A DNA stretch of 15,982 bases, taken from the NCBI GenBank assembly GCA_004554665.1, contig SFKY01000059.1, positions 1-15,982 on the forward strand, in the 5' to 3' direction. A program made the translations under genes and the position numbers. The stretch's first letter is position 1; every line of letters begins with the position of its first letter. Below are positions 6,921 to 14,459 of this stretch, piece by piece. The stretch comes from Bacteroidales bacterium. GTDB lineage: Bacteria > Bacteroidota > Bacteroidia > Bacteroidales > Bacteroidaceae. Under the pieces are notes generated by a model that was not told the DNA's origin, did no database searches, and saw nothing but the letters and a program-made list of their open reading frames with translations.

Positions 6921-9077
6921 TCAGCGACTGCTACTCCCGATACGGTTGCGGGCATCCTGTCCGGCACCCGTACCCTTGTATTTGCTTCGGGCGGCGTTGA
7001 AATTGTAGCGTACCGTGAAGACCAGCCGGTTAAAATCCATCTTATTGGTCTGGAAGATGTTGTAGCTACCGTAATCGATGTACGCATCGTTGTTGCCTTT
7101 GCGGAACATATCCTGCCACGACAGCCGCAGGGTGAGCGACTTGTCCTTGAGCAACGACTTCTGCACCACGGTCTCCACCGACCAGTAGTTGTTGATGAGC
7201 TCCACATTGCTGTAATTGGCCTTGCTATGGAATTCGGAGTTGGCCTCCAGCTGCCAATCGTGGGCGAAACGGAAGGCATTGTTGGCATTGAACACCCACA
7301 TGGGGCGGCCGAACGAGCGGCGGCCATTATCGAAGTCGAGGGTGAGCCATTGCTTCACATAAGCCACCGTCCACGACGGCGTATAGCAGCCCCATGTGCG
7401 GGTGGCCACGGCAAAGAGATTGAGCTGGCGCTGCGGGCGGTCGATGTTCTTGTAGCTCACGCGAATCATCCCCTCGTCGTTCATCTGCTCACTCCAGTTG
7501 CAGACCAAGTCGTTGAAGCAGCTGTAGTTGGCACCCACCGTCAGCAGGCTGTACATGGCCGTGATGCCCACGGTATGCTCGGTGGATGGCTTGAGCGTGG
7601 CATTGCCTTGCTGCACCACATAACGGTTGTGGTACTGCATCGAGTTGTTGAGTTGCCAGAACGAGGGCCGCTGCGTGCGACTGGCATAGTTGAACGATAA
7701 GCGCACCTTGCCGAAAGCAGTGGAAACGGCAGCCGACGGGAAGAGATTGTTATAACTGCGATGCAGATTGTTGGCCGCATCGATGCAGTCGCGGTAGTCG
7801 AATCCCGCATGCTCATACCGCAATCCGGCGGTGACATGGGTATTGCCGCCAAGTGCCATCGCATACTGTACAAAGGCGGCATAGGTGTCGTCCTTCACCT
7901 TGGAACGTGCGTCGGGCAGTCCGGTTCCCGTGCTGCGGTCATCATTGTCGCGTCTGACGAAAGTCTCCTCGGTGCCGAAGCTCAGCATTCCCTTGGCAAT
8001 GGGGTAAGTGAGCACAAGTTTGGTGGCCACCATCTGGTTTTTCGACGTGCTTACCGACTCCACCTCACGGCTGTCGGCCGTGGCGTTCTCCTTGGTCGAC
8101 TGGTGGGTGTTGTCGTTGTTGATATAGACATCGGTATTGAAGTCGATGTTGAGTTTTCCGGCGTTGCCATTGTAGTATGCGTTGACCAGAATGTTGTCCG
8201 GACGGTCGCTCCACTTGGTGCCGTCGCTCTTCACTGTCTCCGTCAGCGTGCCATGATCGTGCTTGGTCATATCGAGCCGCTCTCGGGTGTCGGCATCGGT
8301 GGTGACGCTGTAGTCGATTTTGGCTCCCAGCGAGTGGTTGTCATTGATCTGCCAGTTGAACCCCGTGTTGAGATGCGTGCCTATGCCCCTCCACTTGTAG
8401 TCCATAGCCCCCTCGTACCTGAAGAGTTCCTCGCCTGTGGTCGGGTCTCTTGTCCACTGCCCCAAGTCGCTCCACTGGTGTGTGGTGTACCGCCACTCCT
8501 TGGCAGAAGCAAAGAAGTCTACCCCCTTATAGCGGTAATTGGCATTGAGCTGCAGCTCGGGGTCGTTGGTGCCGGTGCGGAGGCTCTGCTCAGACTTGCC
8601 GAAGAGTCCGAAACTGAAGCCGTCGCCCTGCCGCCTGACGGTCTTGATACGCACCACAGCCGACACCGTGGCATCGTAGGCCGCGCCGGGATTGGTGATT
8701 ACCTCCACGTTGGCTATCTCGTCGCTCATCAGCCGTTTCAGTTCGTCCCCATCATACACCTTCCGGCCATTGATATAGTACACGGGCTTGCCCCGTCCGA
8801 TGACCTCGAGGTCTTCTCCTTTCTTGATGATACCGGGTACCCGGCGCAGCACATCGTTGGCCGTCCCCGCCTTTTCCAGAACCGAGCCTGTGATACGTGT
8901 CACCATCGTATTGCCCTTGAGACGGGTATGGGGGAGCATGCCCTTGATGACCACCTCCTGCAACTGGTGGATGTTGAGGGTGTCGAGCAGCAGCGAGTCG
9001 CTGCGTGTCTGTGTGGTCTGTGCCGAAGCGAGGGTGGCACTGGCCGCCATCGCCATCTGGATAATCAGTCTTTTCAT
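6921..9077 (-). CDS. TonB-plug / outer-membrane beta-barrel protein (OMP_b-brl_3 type)
   Basis: A 718-residue outer-membrane protein. It has a signal peptide (MKRLIIQMAMAASATLASAQ, cleavage near residue 20) and then a plug domain at about 40-155, including EVVIKG, DVLRRVPGI, YINGRKVYD and NVEVITNPGAAYDA. The remainder is a long aromatic-rich barrel that ends in KYKGTGAGQDARNR, a tail common in this Bacteroidota family. Unlike many relatives it lacks an N-terminal carboxypeptidase-regulatory-like domain: the plug follows within 20 residues of the predicted cleavage site. No SusD partner, sigma/anti-sigma pair or binding lipoprotein is adjacent, so the substrate is unknown. It appears to be a single-gene unit with its own promoter and terminator. 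Confidence 0.88.
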   Translation of the reverse strand: MKRLIIQMAMAASATLASAQTTQTRSDSLLLDTLNIHQLQEVVIKGMLPHTRLKGNTMVTRITGSVLEKAGTANDVLRRVPGIIKKGEDLEVIGRGKPVYYINGRKVYDGDELKRLMSDEIANVEVITNPGAAYDATVSAVVRIKTVRRQGDGFSFGLFGKSEQSLRTGTNDPELQLNANYRYKGVDFFASAKEWRYTTHQWSDLGQWTRDPTTGEELFRYEGAMDYKWRGIGTHLNTGFNWQINDNHSLGAKIDYSVTTDADTRERLDMTKHDHGTLTETVKSDGTKWSDRPDNILVNAYYNGNAGKLNIDFNTDVYINNDNTHQSTKENATADSREVESVSTSKNQMVATKLVLTYPIAKGMLSFGTEETFVRRDNDDRSTGTGLPDARSKVKDDTYAAFVQYAMALGGNTHVTAGLRYEHAGFDYRDCIDAANNLHRSYNNLFPSAAVSTAFGKVRLSFNYASRTQRPSFWQLNNSMQYHNRYVVQQGNATLKPSTEHTVGITAMYSLLTVGANYSCFNDLVCNWSEQMNDEGMIRVSYKNIDRPQRQLNLFAVATRTWGCYTPSWTVAYVKQWLTLDFDNGRRSFGRPMWVFNANNAFRFAHDWQLEANSEFHSKANYSNVELINNYWSVETVVQKSLLKDKSLTLRLSWQDMFRKGNNDAYIDYGSYNIFQTNKMDFNRLVFTVRYNFNAARSKYKGTGAGQDARNRIGSSSR

Positions 9078-9135
9078 CGTTTATCTATATGCTATGTTGG
9101 TTCTCTGTTTTTGTCCGTTAGACTGCTATTCGTGG

Positions 9136-9168
9136 CAAAAACTACGTAAACGAGTGTTAAATTATCAA
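9136..9168 (-). promoter_or_regulatory. Probable promoter of the beta-barrel gene
   Basis: On the minus strand TTG (9168-9166), 21 nt, TAGTTTTTG (9144-9136) approximates the consensus, with one extra T in the -7 element. It would give a leader of about 55 nt before ATG 9077. Confidence 0.45.
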
Positions 9169-9209
9169 GGCGCCAATGTTAATAAAACCATATAAGGAAG
9201 ATACGATGA

Positions 9210-9259
9210 TGCCCTCACGCCATCCCTTTCCCCACAAGGCAAGAGACGGAGTGAGGGCA
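9210..9259 (-). terminator. Long hairpin downstream of the inositol-lipid operon
   Basis: TGCCCTCAC (9210-9218) and GTGAGGGCA (9251-9259) pair perfectly over 9 bp with a 32-nt loop, 56 nt past the last operon gene. There is no T-tract, so this may be a weak terminator or an RNA 3'-stabilising element. Confidence 0.4.
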
Positions 9260-9314
9260 CTCCCACAAAACCATACGACATACTCCTATGCCGTTAGCGA
9301 ATGAAAAACAAGGG

Positions 9315-10151
9315 TCAGCGCCTAATGGCGGCCACATACCGCTCCATCCAGCCACTCACTGCACGGGTGCGGAAGACCACGGCCTCCAGCAGGGCGATGC
9401 CCACGATGGTGGTGGCGATGCCGAGCAGCACATCGATGATGTAGTGATGGCCGCTGTACACGGCTGTCCACCAGATGCCCACACAGATTGTGGCAAAAGC
9501 GGCGACCACCACCCGGCGCTGCCGTGTATAGTGTGCGTAGAAGGTGGCAATGAGCATGTAAGCGGCATGGAGCGAGGGCACGGCGGCAAAGACATTGGCG
9601 TTTTTGCCGTAGAGCCCGTGGAAGACGGGCAGCCCGATGAGCTCGTCGAAGCGCCCCAGTCCGGCCACGTTGCCCGGCGTATGGAGTATGGGCTCAAAAC
9701 CATAGTTCATGGCATACCAGGGCGGGGCTGCGGGATGGATGTAGTAGCCGCAGAAACCCAGCAGATTGACCACAAGGAAGGCGATGGACAGATGGAGATA
9801 GCCACGGTAGTCGCCCCGGAAATAGAGATACAGCGCAAAGGCCAGCGGCACAGGCACCCAACAGAGGTAGAAGAAGCCGGCCAGCACATCGGCCAACGCA
9901 CAGTGGTGCGCCGCAAAGTATTCGCACGGTATGAGATGGCCGCCCGAGGCTGCCGCGATGCCGAAGAGCCCCCGCTCCGCCTCATAGAGTCCCCGCACAT
10001 CGATGGGGTTGACCTCGTAGTTGGGCAACAGCCGCATCCAGTCGTACGAGCAGGCGAAGACGAGCCACGGCATCAGGGCCAGCGCCACCTTGCGGGTAGG
10101 CTTCAAGGCCACAAGCACCCCATACAATATTATAATGTATATACTGAACAT
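9315..10151 (-). CDS. PAP2-family inositol phosphorylceramide synthase-like protein (Aur1-like)
   Basis: A multi-pass membrane enzyme of 278 residues, inferred to transfer phosphoinositol from phosphatidylinositol to (dihydro)ceramide. Three motifs match the fungal Aur1 layout rather than a generic PAP2 phosphatase: YYIHPAAPPWY (136-146), VPSLHAAY (191-198) and YSGHHYIID (232-240). The expected catalytic residues are His195, His236 and Asp240 (HxxxD). Hydrophobic segments at about 1-35, 85-110, 118-138, 195-207 and 213-260 suggest six membrane spans. ATG 10151 lies 36 nt after the phosphatidyltransferase stop. It is the last gene of the four-gene operon whose other members fit phosphatidylinositol synthesis, which strengthens the assignment. 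The alternative is an unrelated PAP2 phosphatase, but the APPWY box argues against it. Confidence 0.82.
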   Translation of the reverse strand: MFSIYIIILYGVLVALKPTRKVALALMPWLVFACSYDWMRLLPNYEVNPIDVRGLYEAERGLFGIAAASGGHLIPCEYFAAHHCALADVLAGFFYLCWVPVPLAFALYLYFRGDYRGYLHLSIAFLVVNLLGFCGYYIHPAAPPWYAMNYGFEPILHTPGNVAGLGRFDELIGLPVFHGLYGKNANVFAAVPSLHAAYMLIATFYAHYTRQRRVVVAAFATICVGIWWTAVYSGHHYIIDVLLGIATTIVGIALLEAVVFRTRAVSGWMERYVAAIRR

Positions 10152-10187
10152 ATCCTTTTGCTGCTAAAGAGCGAGAGAGAGAAGACA

Positions 10188-10850
10188 TTACGACCTATGG
10201 CCGTCGCGCTTGTCGAGTTCCCTACGGCAGTGGGCCACCCGCCAGCAGGCCGTGAGATTGGCCAGCACGGCTATTACCCACATGCCCGCGGCCATCCACC
10301 ACAGATTGGCTGTGCAGCCGCTGACGATGGCCACCACGGCGGTGATGACTACGCGCTCCGGGCGCTGCAGGAGCCCCACCTTGCACTCGATGCCGAGCCC
10401 CTCGGCCCTCGCCCTCACATAGCTCACCATGACCGAGCCCAAGATGGCGGCGTAGGTGACGATGCCCGACCAAAACCATCCGCTGCTGAGAAACACCACC
10501 GACACGCCAAAGAGCGACACCATCTCGCTGTAGCGGTCGAGGGTCGAGTCCCACAGGGCGCCAAAGGTGGACGACATGTTGCCCAGCCGGGCCAGCCGGC
10601 CGTCCATCATGTCGAAGAGACCGGCCAACAGGATGGTCAGTCCGCCCCACCCTATCCATGCCATGCCGCAGGCAGTGTCGCCCTGCTGCAGACCGATACC
10701 CCCCTTGACAAAGAAGGCCGTGGCCAGCAGATTGCCCATAAATCCCACCAGCGTGACCACATTGGGGGTGATGCCCATCCTGATCATCGCCCTGATAATC
10801 GGGTTGATGACCACATAAATCACTTTCTGTAAAAAATCCCTGTAATTCAT
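10188..10850 (-). CDS. CDP-alcohol phosphatidyltransferase, probable phosphatidylinositol phosphate synthase
   Basis: An integral membrane enzyme of 220 residues. It has the full family signature D80xxDGxxAR(x8)GxxxDxxxD, seen as D80, D83, G84, A87, R88, G97, D101 and D105, followed by RYSE. The Asp residues bind the metal and the CDP-alcohol diphosphate. From the family alone it could make phosphatidylinositol phosphate, phosphatidylglycerophosphate or archaetidyl lipids. The neighbouring Aur1-like enzyme and PgpA-like phosphatase favour CDP-diacylglycerol + inositol 1-phosphate giving phosphatidylinositol phosphate, as in the Bacteroides inositol-lipid cluster. ATG 10850 lies 12 nt after the GtrA-like gene, and the downstream gene follows after 36 nt. 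Confidence 0.85.
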   Translation of the reverse strand: MNYRDFLQKVIYVVINPIIRAMIRMGITPNVVTLVGFMGNLLATAFFVKGGIGLQQGDTACGMAWIGWGGLTILLAGLFDMMDGRLARLGNMSSTFGALWDSTLDRYSEMVSLFGVSVVFLSSGWFWSGIVTYAAILGSVMVSYVRARAEGLGIECKVGLLQRPERVVITAVVAIVSGCTANLWWMAAGMWVIAVLANLTACWRVAHCRRELDKRDGHRS

Positions 10851-10862
10851 ATCTTTTTCACA

Positions 10863-11276
10863 CTATTCGTTTCGCTTCTTGCGTGTCTGAAACACATACA
10901 CGCGCTGCATCTGGTAGTTCCACAGCGTGGCCACGACACAGGCCACCAGGGTCTTCATGATGATAAAGTTGGCTCCCGTCCACTCTGTCAGGAGATAGGT
11001 GCCCGAGGTGTTGAAGCAGATGCTCCCTCCCCACACCACCAGGTACCTGAACGCCACGCCGCGCTTGGTAAGCCCCTCGGGGCAGAACACCCACTTGTAG
11101 TTGATGCAGCAGTTGACCACACCGCCGCTCACCGCCCCCACAAAGGTGGCATAGGCATACCACACATGCACGACTTCGGCAAGCAGGATGGTGATGCCGA
11201 AGTCGACAACCGAGGCAAGGCAGGCCGAGGTCTCCGCCTTGCCGAAGGTGAGAAGCGCCCGTTTCAGATTACCCAT
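10863..11276 (-). CDS. GtrA-like small membrane protein
   Basis: A 137-residue protein with four hydrophobic segments (about 20-40, 44-66, 85-105, 107-130) and the repeated GtrA hallmark N-Y-x-W/R-x-V-F, seen as NYKWVF and NYQMQRVYVF. GtrA-family proteins are thought to help move lipid-linked sugars across the inner membrane or to work with glycosyltransferases. ATG 11276 starts inside the end of the phosphatase gene (13-nt overlap, different frame), which implies translational coupling. A longer frame to 11468 exists but runs antisense-free through the phosphatase coding sequence and has a non-family N-terminus. Its place between PgpA-like and phosphatidyltransferase genes suggests a role in inositol-lipid handling, which is inference. 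Confidence 0.82.
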   Translation of the reverse strand: MGNLKRALLTFGKAETSACLASVVDFGITILLAEVVHVWYAYATFVGAVSGGVVNCCINYKWVFCPEGLTKRGVAFRYLVVWGGSICFNTSGTYLLTEWTGANFIIMKTLVACVVATLWNYQMQRVYVFQTRKKRNE

Positions 11277-11737
11277 CTTGCCAATATTATCACGATGGCC
11301 GCATAGGCACCAGCCAGCAGGTCGTCTGCCATCACCCAGAAGGCTCCCCTCCTGCGATCCAGACTGCGCACACCAAGCGGCTTCACGATGTCGAAGAAGC
11401 GGAAGAGGACAAAAGCGGCCAGCGCATAGCCCACCGAGCCGCAGGGACAGGGCAGCAGGGCCACCCATACGCCCACCATCTCGTCCACCACCACCCTGCT
11501 GGGGTCCTCACCCCAGTAAGGCTCCAGCCGCGAGGTGGCCCACGTGCCCAGCACCGTAAACACCACAGCAAGCGCCAGCGTGACCACCCACAGGGCTCCG
11601 GCATCGAGCACCAGCGACAGTGCCAGCCACACCACAGTGGCCAGCAGGGCTCCCATCGTGCCCGGCCCCCAAGGCCAGAATCCGCTGCCCAGCCCGGAGC
11701 CTATCATCGTCGCCCAAAACGGCAGATGCTTTTTCAT
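11264..11737 (-). CDS. PgpA-like phosphatase (probable phosphatidylinositol phosphate phosphatase)
   Basis: A 157-residue membrane protein of the PgpA family, with GSGFWPWGPGTMGALLAT (17-34), the acidic motif VVDEMVGVW (83-91), FRFFDIVKP (112-120) and MADDLLAGAYAA (136-147). PgpA removes the phosphate from phosphatidylglycerophosphate. In this operon, with a phosphatidylinositol-phosphate-synthase candidate and an Aur1-like enzyme, dephosphorylation of phosphatidylinositol phosphate is the more likely role, as proposed for the Bacteroides cluster; housekeeping PgpA activity cannot be excluded. ATG 11737 is chosen because a promoter -7 element ends 6 nt upstream and the upstream extension of the frame is not family-like. 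It is the first gene of the operon and overlaps the next by 13 nt. Confidence 0.87.
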   Translation of the reverse strand: MKKHLPFWATMIGSGLGSGFWPWGPGTMGALLATVVWLALSLVLDAGALWVVTLALAVVFTVLGTWATSRLEPYWGEDPSRVVVDEMVGVWVALLPCPCGSVGYALAAFVLFRFFDIVKPLGVRSLDRRRGAFWVMADDLLAGAYAAIVIILARWVI

Positions 11738-11743
11738 CAGCTG

Positions 11744-11751
11744 CAAAAGTA
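11744..11751 (-). promoter_or_regulatory. -7 element of the inositol-lipid operon promoter
   Basis: TACTTTTG on the minus strand (11751-11744) matches TAnnTTTG and ends 6 nt before ATG 11737, implying a very short or absent leader. The upstream region is A/T-rich without a clear TTTG box. Confidence 0.55.
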
Positions 11752-11804
11752 ACGATTTTTTATTTAAAAAGTAGGATATACGACTGAAAAAAACATAAAA
11801 TCGC

Positions 11805-11817
11805 CGAAAAGTTTTCG
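11805..11817. repeat. Inverted repeat between divergent promoters
   Basis: CGAAAA (11805-11810), G, TTTTCG (11812-11817) is a perfect 6-bp inverted repeat lying between the two divergent -7 elements. It could be an operator serving both units or chance in A/T-rich DNA. Confidence 0.35.
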
Positions 11818-11835
11818 CTTCTCGCAACATATTCG

Positions 11836-11843
11836 TACCTTTG
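11836..11843 (+). promoter_or_regulatory. -7 element of the DUF5686-response regulator promoter
   Basis: TACCTTTG (11836-11843) matches the TAnnTTTG consensus; a TTTTCG about 20 nt upstream may stand in for the -33 box. The leader of about 45 nt to ATG 11896 contains TCATCA-T-TGATGA (11854-11866), a short hairpin. Confidence 0.6.
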
Positions 11844-11895
11844 CAGCGCTTTTTCATCATTGATGAGCCATAACGGATGACAAACAGAGAAAAAA

Positions 11896-14448
11896 ATGAC
11901 AACATCGATAAGGACCACACTCACACTGCTCTTACTCCTTATATCCACCACCTGTGTCTACGCACAAGACGCGATCACGGGCGAGATACTGGATGCCGAC
12001 GACGGCTACGCCATCCCCTACGCCAGCGCCTCATACCGAGGCCACCACGTGGCGGTGTCGAGCGACGGCATGGGCAAGTTCACCATCGAGCGGCACAACG
12101 GCTGGAGCCTCACCATCAGTTCGGTGGGCTACGTGCCGCAGACCATCCGCATAGACGAGAAGACCACCCACCTCACCATCAAGCTCAAGACAGAGTCCAA
12201 GCGTCTGGACGAGGTGACCATCAGCGCCCGCAAGGGCAAGTACAGCCGCAAGGACAACCCCGCCGTGGAGCTCATGCGCCGCGTCATCGCCGCCAAGAAG
12301 CGCACCCACCTCGAGAACCACGACTACTACCAGTACAACAGGTACCAGAAGATCACCTTCGGACTCAACGACATCACCTCCGCCGACATGGAGCAGGGCA
12401 TCTTCAAGCGCTCCCCGTGGCTGGTAGACTTTGTCGAGACCTGCCCCTACAACAAGAAGCGCATCCTGCCCATCTCCGTAGACGAGACCGTGACACAGCA
12501 CGTCTACCGCAAGGACCCCAAGACCGAGAAGACCATCATCAAGGGGCAGCGCAGCGACGGCATCAACAACGTGCTCCAGACGGGCGACATCCTCAACACC
12601 ATGCTCAAGGAGGTCTTCACCGATGTCGACATCTACGACGACCACATCCGCCTGCTCCAGTACCAGTTTACCTCGCCCATCGGCGAGACGGCCATTTCCT
12701 TCTACCGCTTCTACATCGAAGACACGGTCTATGTGGACCGCGACCTGTGCTACCACCTGCAGTTTATCCCCAACAACCAGCAGGACTTCGGCTTCAGGGG
12801 CGAGCTCTTCGTGCTGGCAGACTCTACCCTGCACGTCAAGAAGTGCAACCTCACCATCCCCAAGCGCAGCGACGTCAACTTCATCGACGACCTCAAGATC
12901 CAGCAAGAGTACACCCAGCTGCCCAGCGGCGAGTGGGTGCTCACGACCGACGACATGGTGGCCGAGATGCGCATCATCAGCAAGTCGGCCAAGACCGTCT
13001 GCATACGCACCACCCGTCTGAGCGACTACGCCTTCGACGACCTGCCCAACAAGCTCTTCAAGGGCAAGGCCAAGCAGCGGCACGAGGCCGACGCCATGAT
13101 ACGCGACGAGGCCTTCTGGGACCAGTACCGCGCCGTGGAACTCACCAAGGGCGAGTCGTCCATGGACGCCTTCATCCACCGCATGGAGCAGTCTAAGAAC
13201 TACAAGTGGATACTCTTCGGCATCAAGGCCTTCCTGGAAAACTATGTCGAGACGGGCAGCAAGGAGAAGAGCAAGTTCGACTTCGGCCCCATCAACACCC
13301 TCGTGTCGAGCAATTTCGTCGACGGCATGCGCTACCGCATCAGCGGCCGCACCACCGCCAATCTCAACCAGCACCTCTTCTGGACAGGCTACTACGCCTA
13401 CGGCAGCAAGACCAAGAACCACTACTACGGATCCGAAATCACCTACGCGCTCAACAAGAAGCGCAACGTGCCCTTCGAGTTTCCACAGCGCAACATCACC
13501 TTTGAGAGCGCACGCGACGTGATGTCGCCCTCCGACAAGTTCCTCATCCACAACAAGGACAATGTCTTCATGGCCTTCCGCGTGCAGAAGGTGGAGCAGA
13601 TGTACTTCTACAACCGCCAGCGGCTCGCCTTTAACTACGAGACCGACTGGGGATTCCGCTTCAACACCGAGCTCAAGGCCGAGAGCAACCAGCCCACCGG
13701 CGACCTCTACTTCAGGCGGCTCACCGACGGCCAGCTGGTAGAGAAGATACGCACCACCGAGTTCACCGTGGGCCTCAAGTTCTGCCCCGGCCAGACCTAT
13801 ATCAACACCAAGCAGCAACGGTGGCCGGTCAATCTCGATGCCCCCGAGTTTTCCCTCAGCCACACCATGGGGCTCAAGCACTTCCTCGGCGGCCAGTACC
13901 AGATGCACCTCACCACCGCCGGCATCTACAAGCGCTTCTGGCTGGGCAGCTGGGGCTATCTCGACAACCACCTCAACGCCGGCGCACAATGGAGCAAGGT
14001 GCCCTTCCCGCTGCTCATCATGCCCCCCGTCAACGTCTCCTACTTCGAGCACGAAAACACTTTCTCTATGATGCGCAACATGGAGTTCCTCAACGACCGC
14101 TACGTCTTCTGGGCCGTATGCTGGGACCTCAGCGGCAAGCTGCTCAACCGCATCCCCCTCATCAAGCACCTCAAGTGGCGTGAGTACATCGCCTTCAAGG
14201 GCATGTGGGGCACCCTCACCGACAAGAACAACCCCACCCTGCAGCGCAACCAGGGCGACCCCCTGCTCTTCGCCCTGCCCGCCGAGACCCACCTCATGGA
14301 CCGCCACACCCCCTACATGGAGCTGGTGGCGGGCGTGCACAACATCTTCAAGTTTTTCGGCGTAGACTACGTGCACCGGCTCAACTACCACTCACTGCCC
14401 CACACCAAGCGCCACGGCGTGAGGTTCAGCGTCATGATGTCGTTCTGA
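11896..14448 (+). CDS. DUF5686 outer-membrane protein with carboxypeptidase-regulatory-like N-terminal domain
   Basis: 850 residues. A signal peptide (about 1-23, ending TTCVYA) precedes an Ig-like carboxypeptidase-regulatory/CNA-type beta domain (about 25-105: ITGEILDADDGYAIPYASAS, then SSVGYVPQTIRI). The rest is the large DUF5686 region, predicted to be beta-rich. It ends in RHGVRFSVMMSF with a terminal Phe, as in many outer-membrane barrels. The family is widespread in Bacteroidota; its molecular function is not established. ATG 11896 is preceded by a poly-A stretch and a promoter at 11836. The codon choice is extremely biased to C/G-ending codons, which creates long antisense frames, including one of 786 codons. 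The response-regulator gene follows after 11 nt, so the two are probably one operon. Confidence 0.9.
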   Translation: MTTSIRTTLTLLLLLISTTCVYAQDAITGEILDADDGYAIPYASASYRGHHVAVSSDGMGKFTIERHNGWSLTISSVGYVPQTIRIDEKTTHLTIKLKTESKRLDEVTISARKGKYSRKDNPAVELMRRVIAAKKRTHLENHDYYQYNRYQKITFGLNDITSADMEQGIFKRSPWLVDFVETCPYNKKRILPISVDETVTQHVYRKDPKTEKTIIKGQRSDGINNVLQTGDILNTMLKEVFTDVDIYDDHIRLLQYQFTSPIGETAISFYRFYIEDTVYVDRDLCYHLQFIPNNQQDFGFRGELFVLADSTLHVKKCNLTIPKRSDVNFIDDLKIQQEYTQLPSGEWVLTTDDMVAEMRIISKSAKTVCIRTTRLSDYAFDDLPNKLFKGKAKQRHEADAMIRDEAFWDQYRAVELTKGESSMDAFIHRMEQSKNYKWILFGIKAFLENYVETGSKEKSKFDFGPINTLVSSNFVDGMRYRISGRTTANLNQHLFWTGYYAYGSKTKNHYYGSEITYALNKKRNVPFEFPQRNITFESARDVMSPSDKFLIHNKDNVFMAFRVQKVEQMYFYNRQRLAFNYETDWGFRFNTELKAESNQPTGDLYFRRLTDGQLVEKIRTTEFTVGLKFCPGQTYINTKQQRWPVNLDAPEFSLSHTMGLKHFLGGQYQMHLTTAGIYKRFWLGSWGYLDNHLNAGAQWSKVPFPLLIMPPVNVSYFEHENTFSMMRNMEFLNDRYVFWAVCWDLSGKLLNRIPLIKHLKWREYIAFKGMWGTLTDKNNPTLQRNQGDPLLFALPAETHLMDRHTPYMELVAGVHNIFKFFGVDYVHRLNYHSLPHTKRHGVRFSVMMSF

Positions 14449-14459
14449 CCCCCCCACCC

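Noticed and set aside
9288..10832. A 514-codon plus-strand frame across the inositol-lipid genes
   Set aside because: It is His/Gly/Pro-rich without membrane or domain pattern and lies opposite two motif-complete genes.
11277..11468. A longer N-terminus for the GtrA-like protein
   Set aside because: It would run through the motif-bearing 3' part of the PgpA-like gene in another frame and lacks a membrane pattern; ATG 11276 gives the usual GtrA length.
12031..14391. A 786-codon open frame antisense to the DUF5686 gene
   Set aside because: It is low-complexity (rich in Val, Glu, Gly, Leu and His), has no recognisable domain and is fully explained by the strong C/G-ending codon bias of the sense gene, which removes stop codons from the opposite strand.
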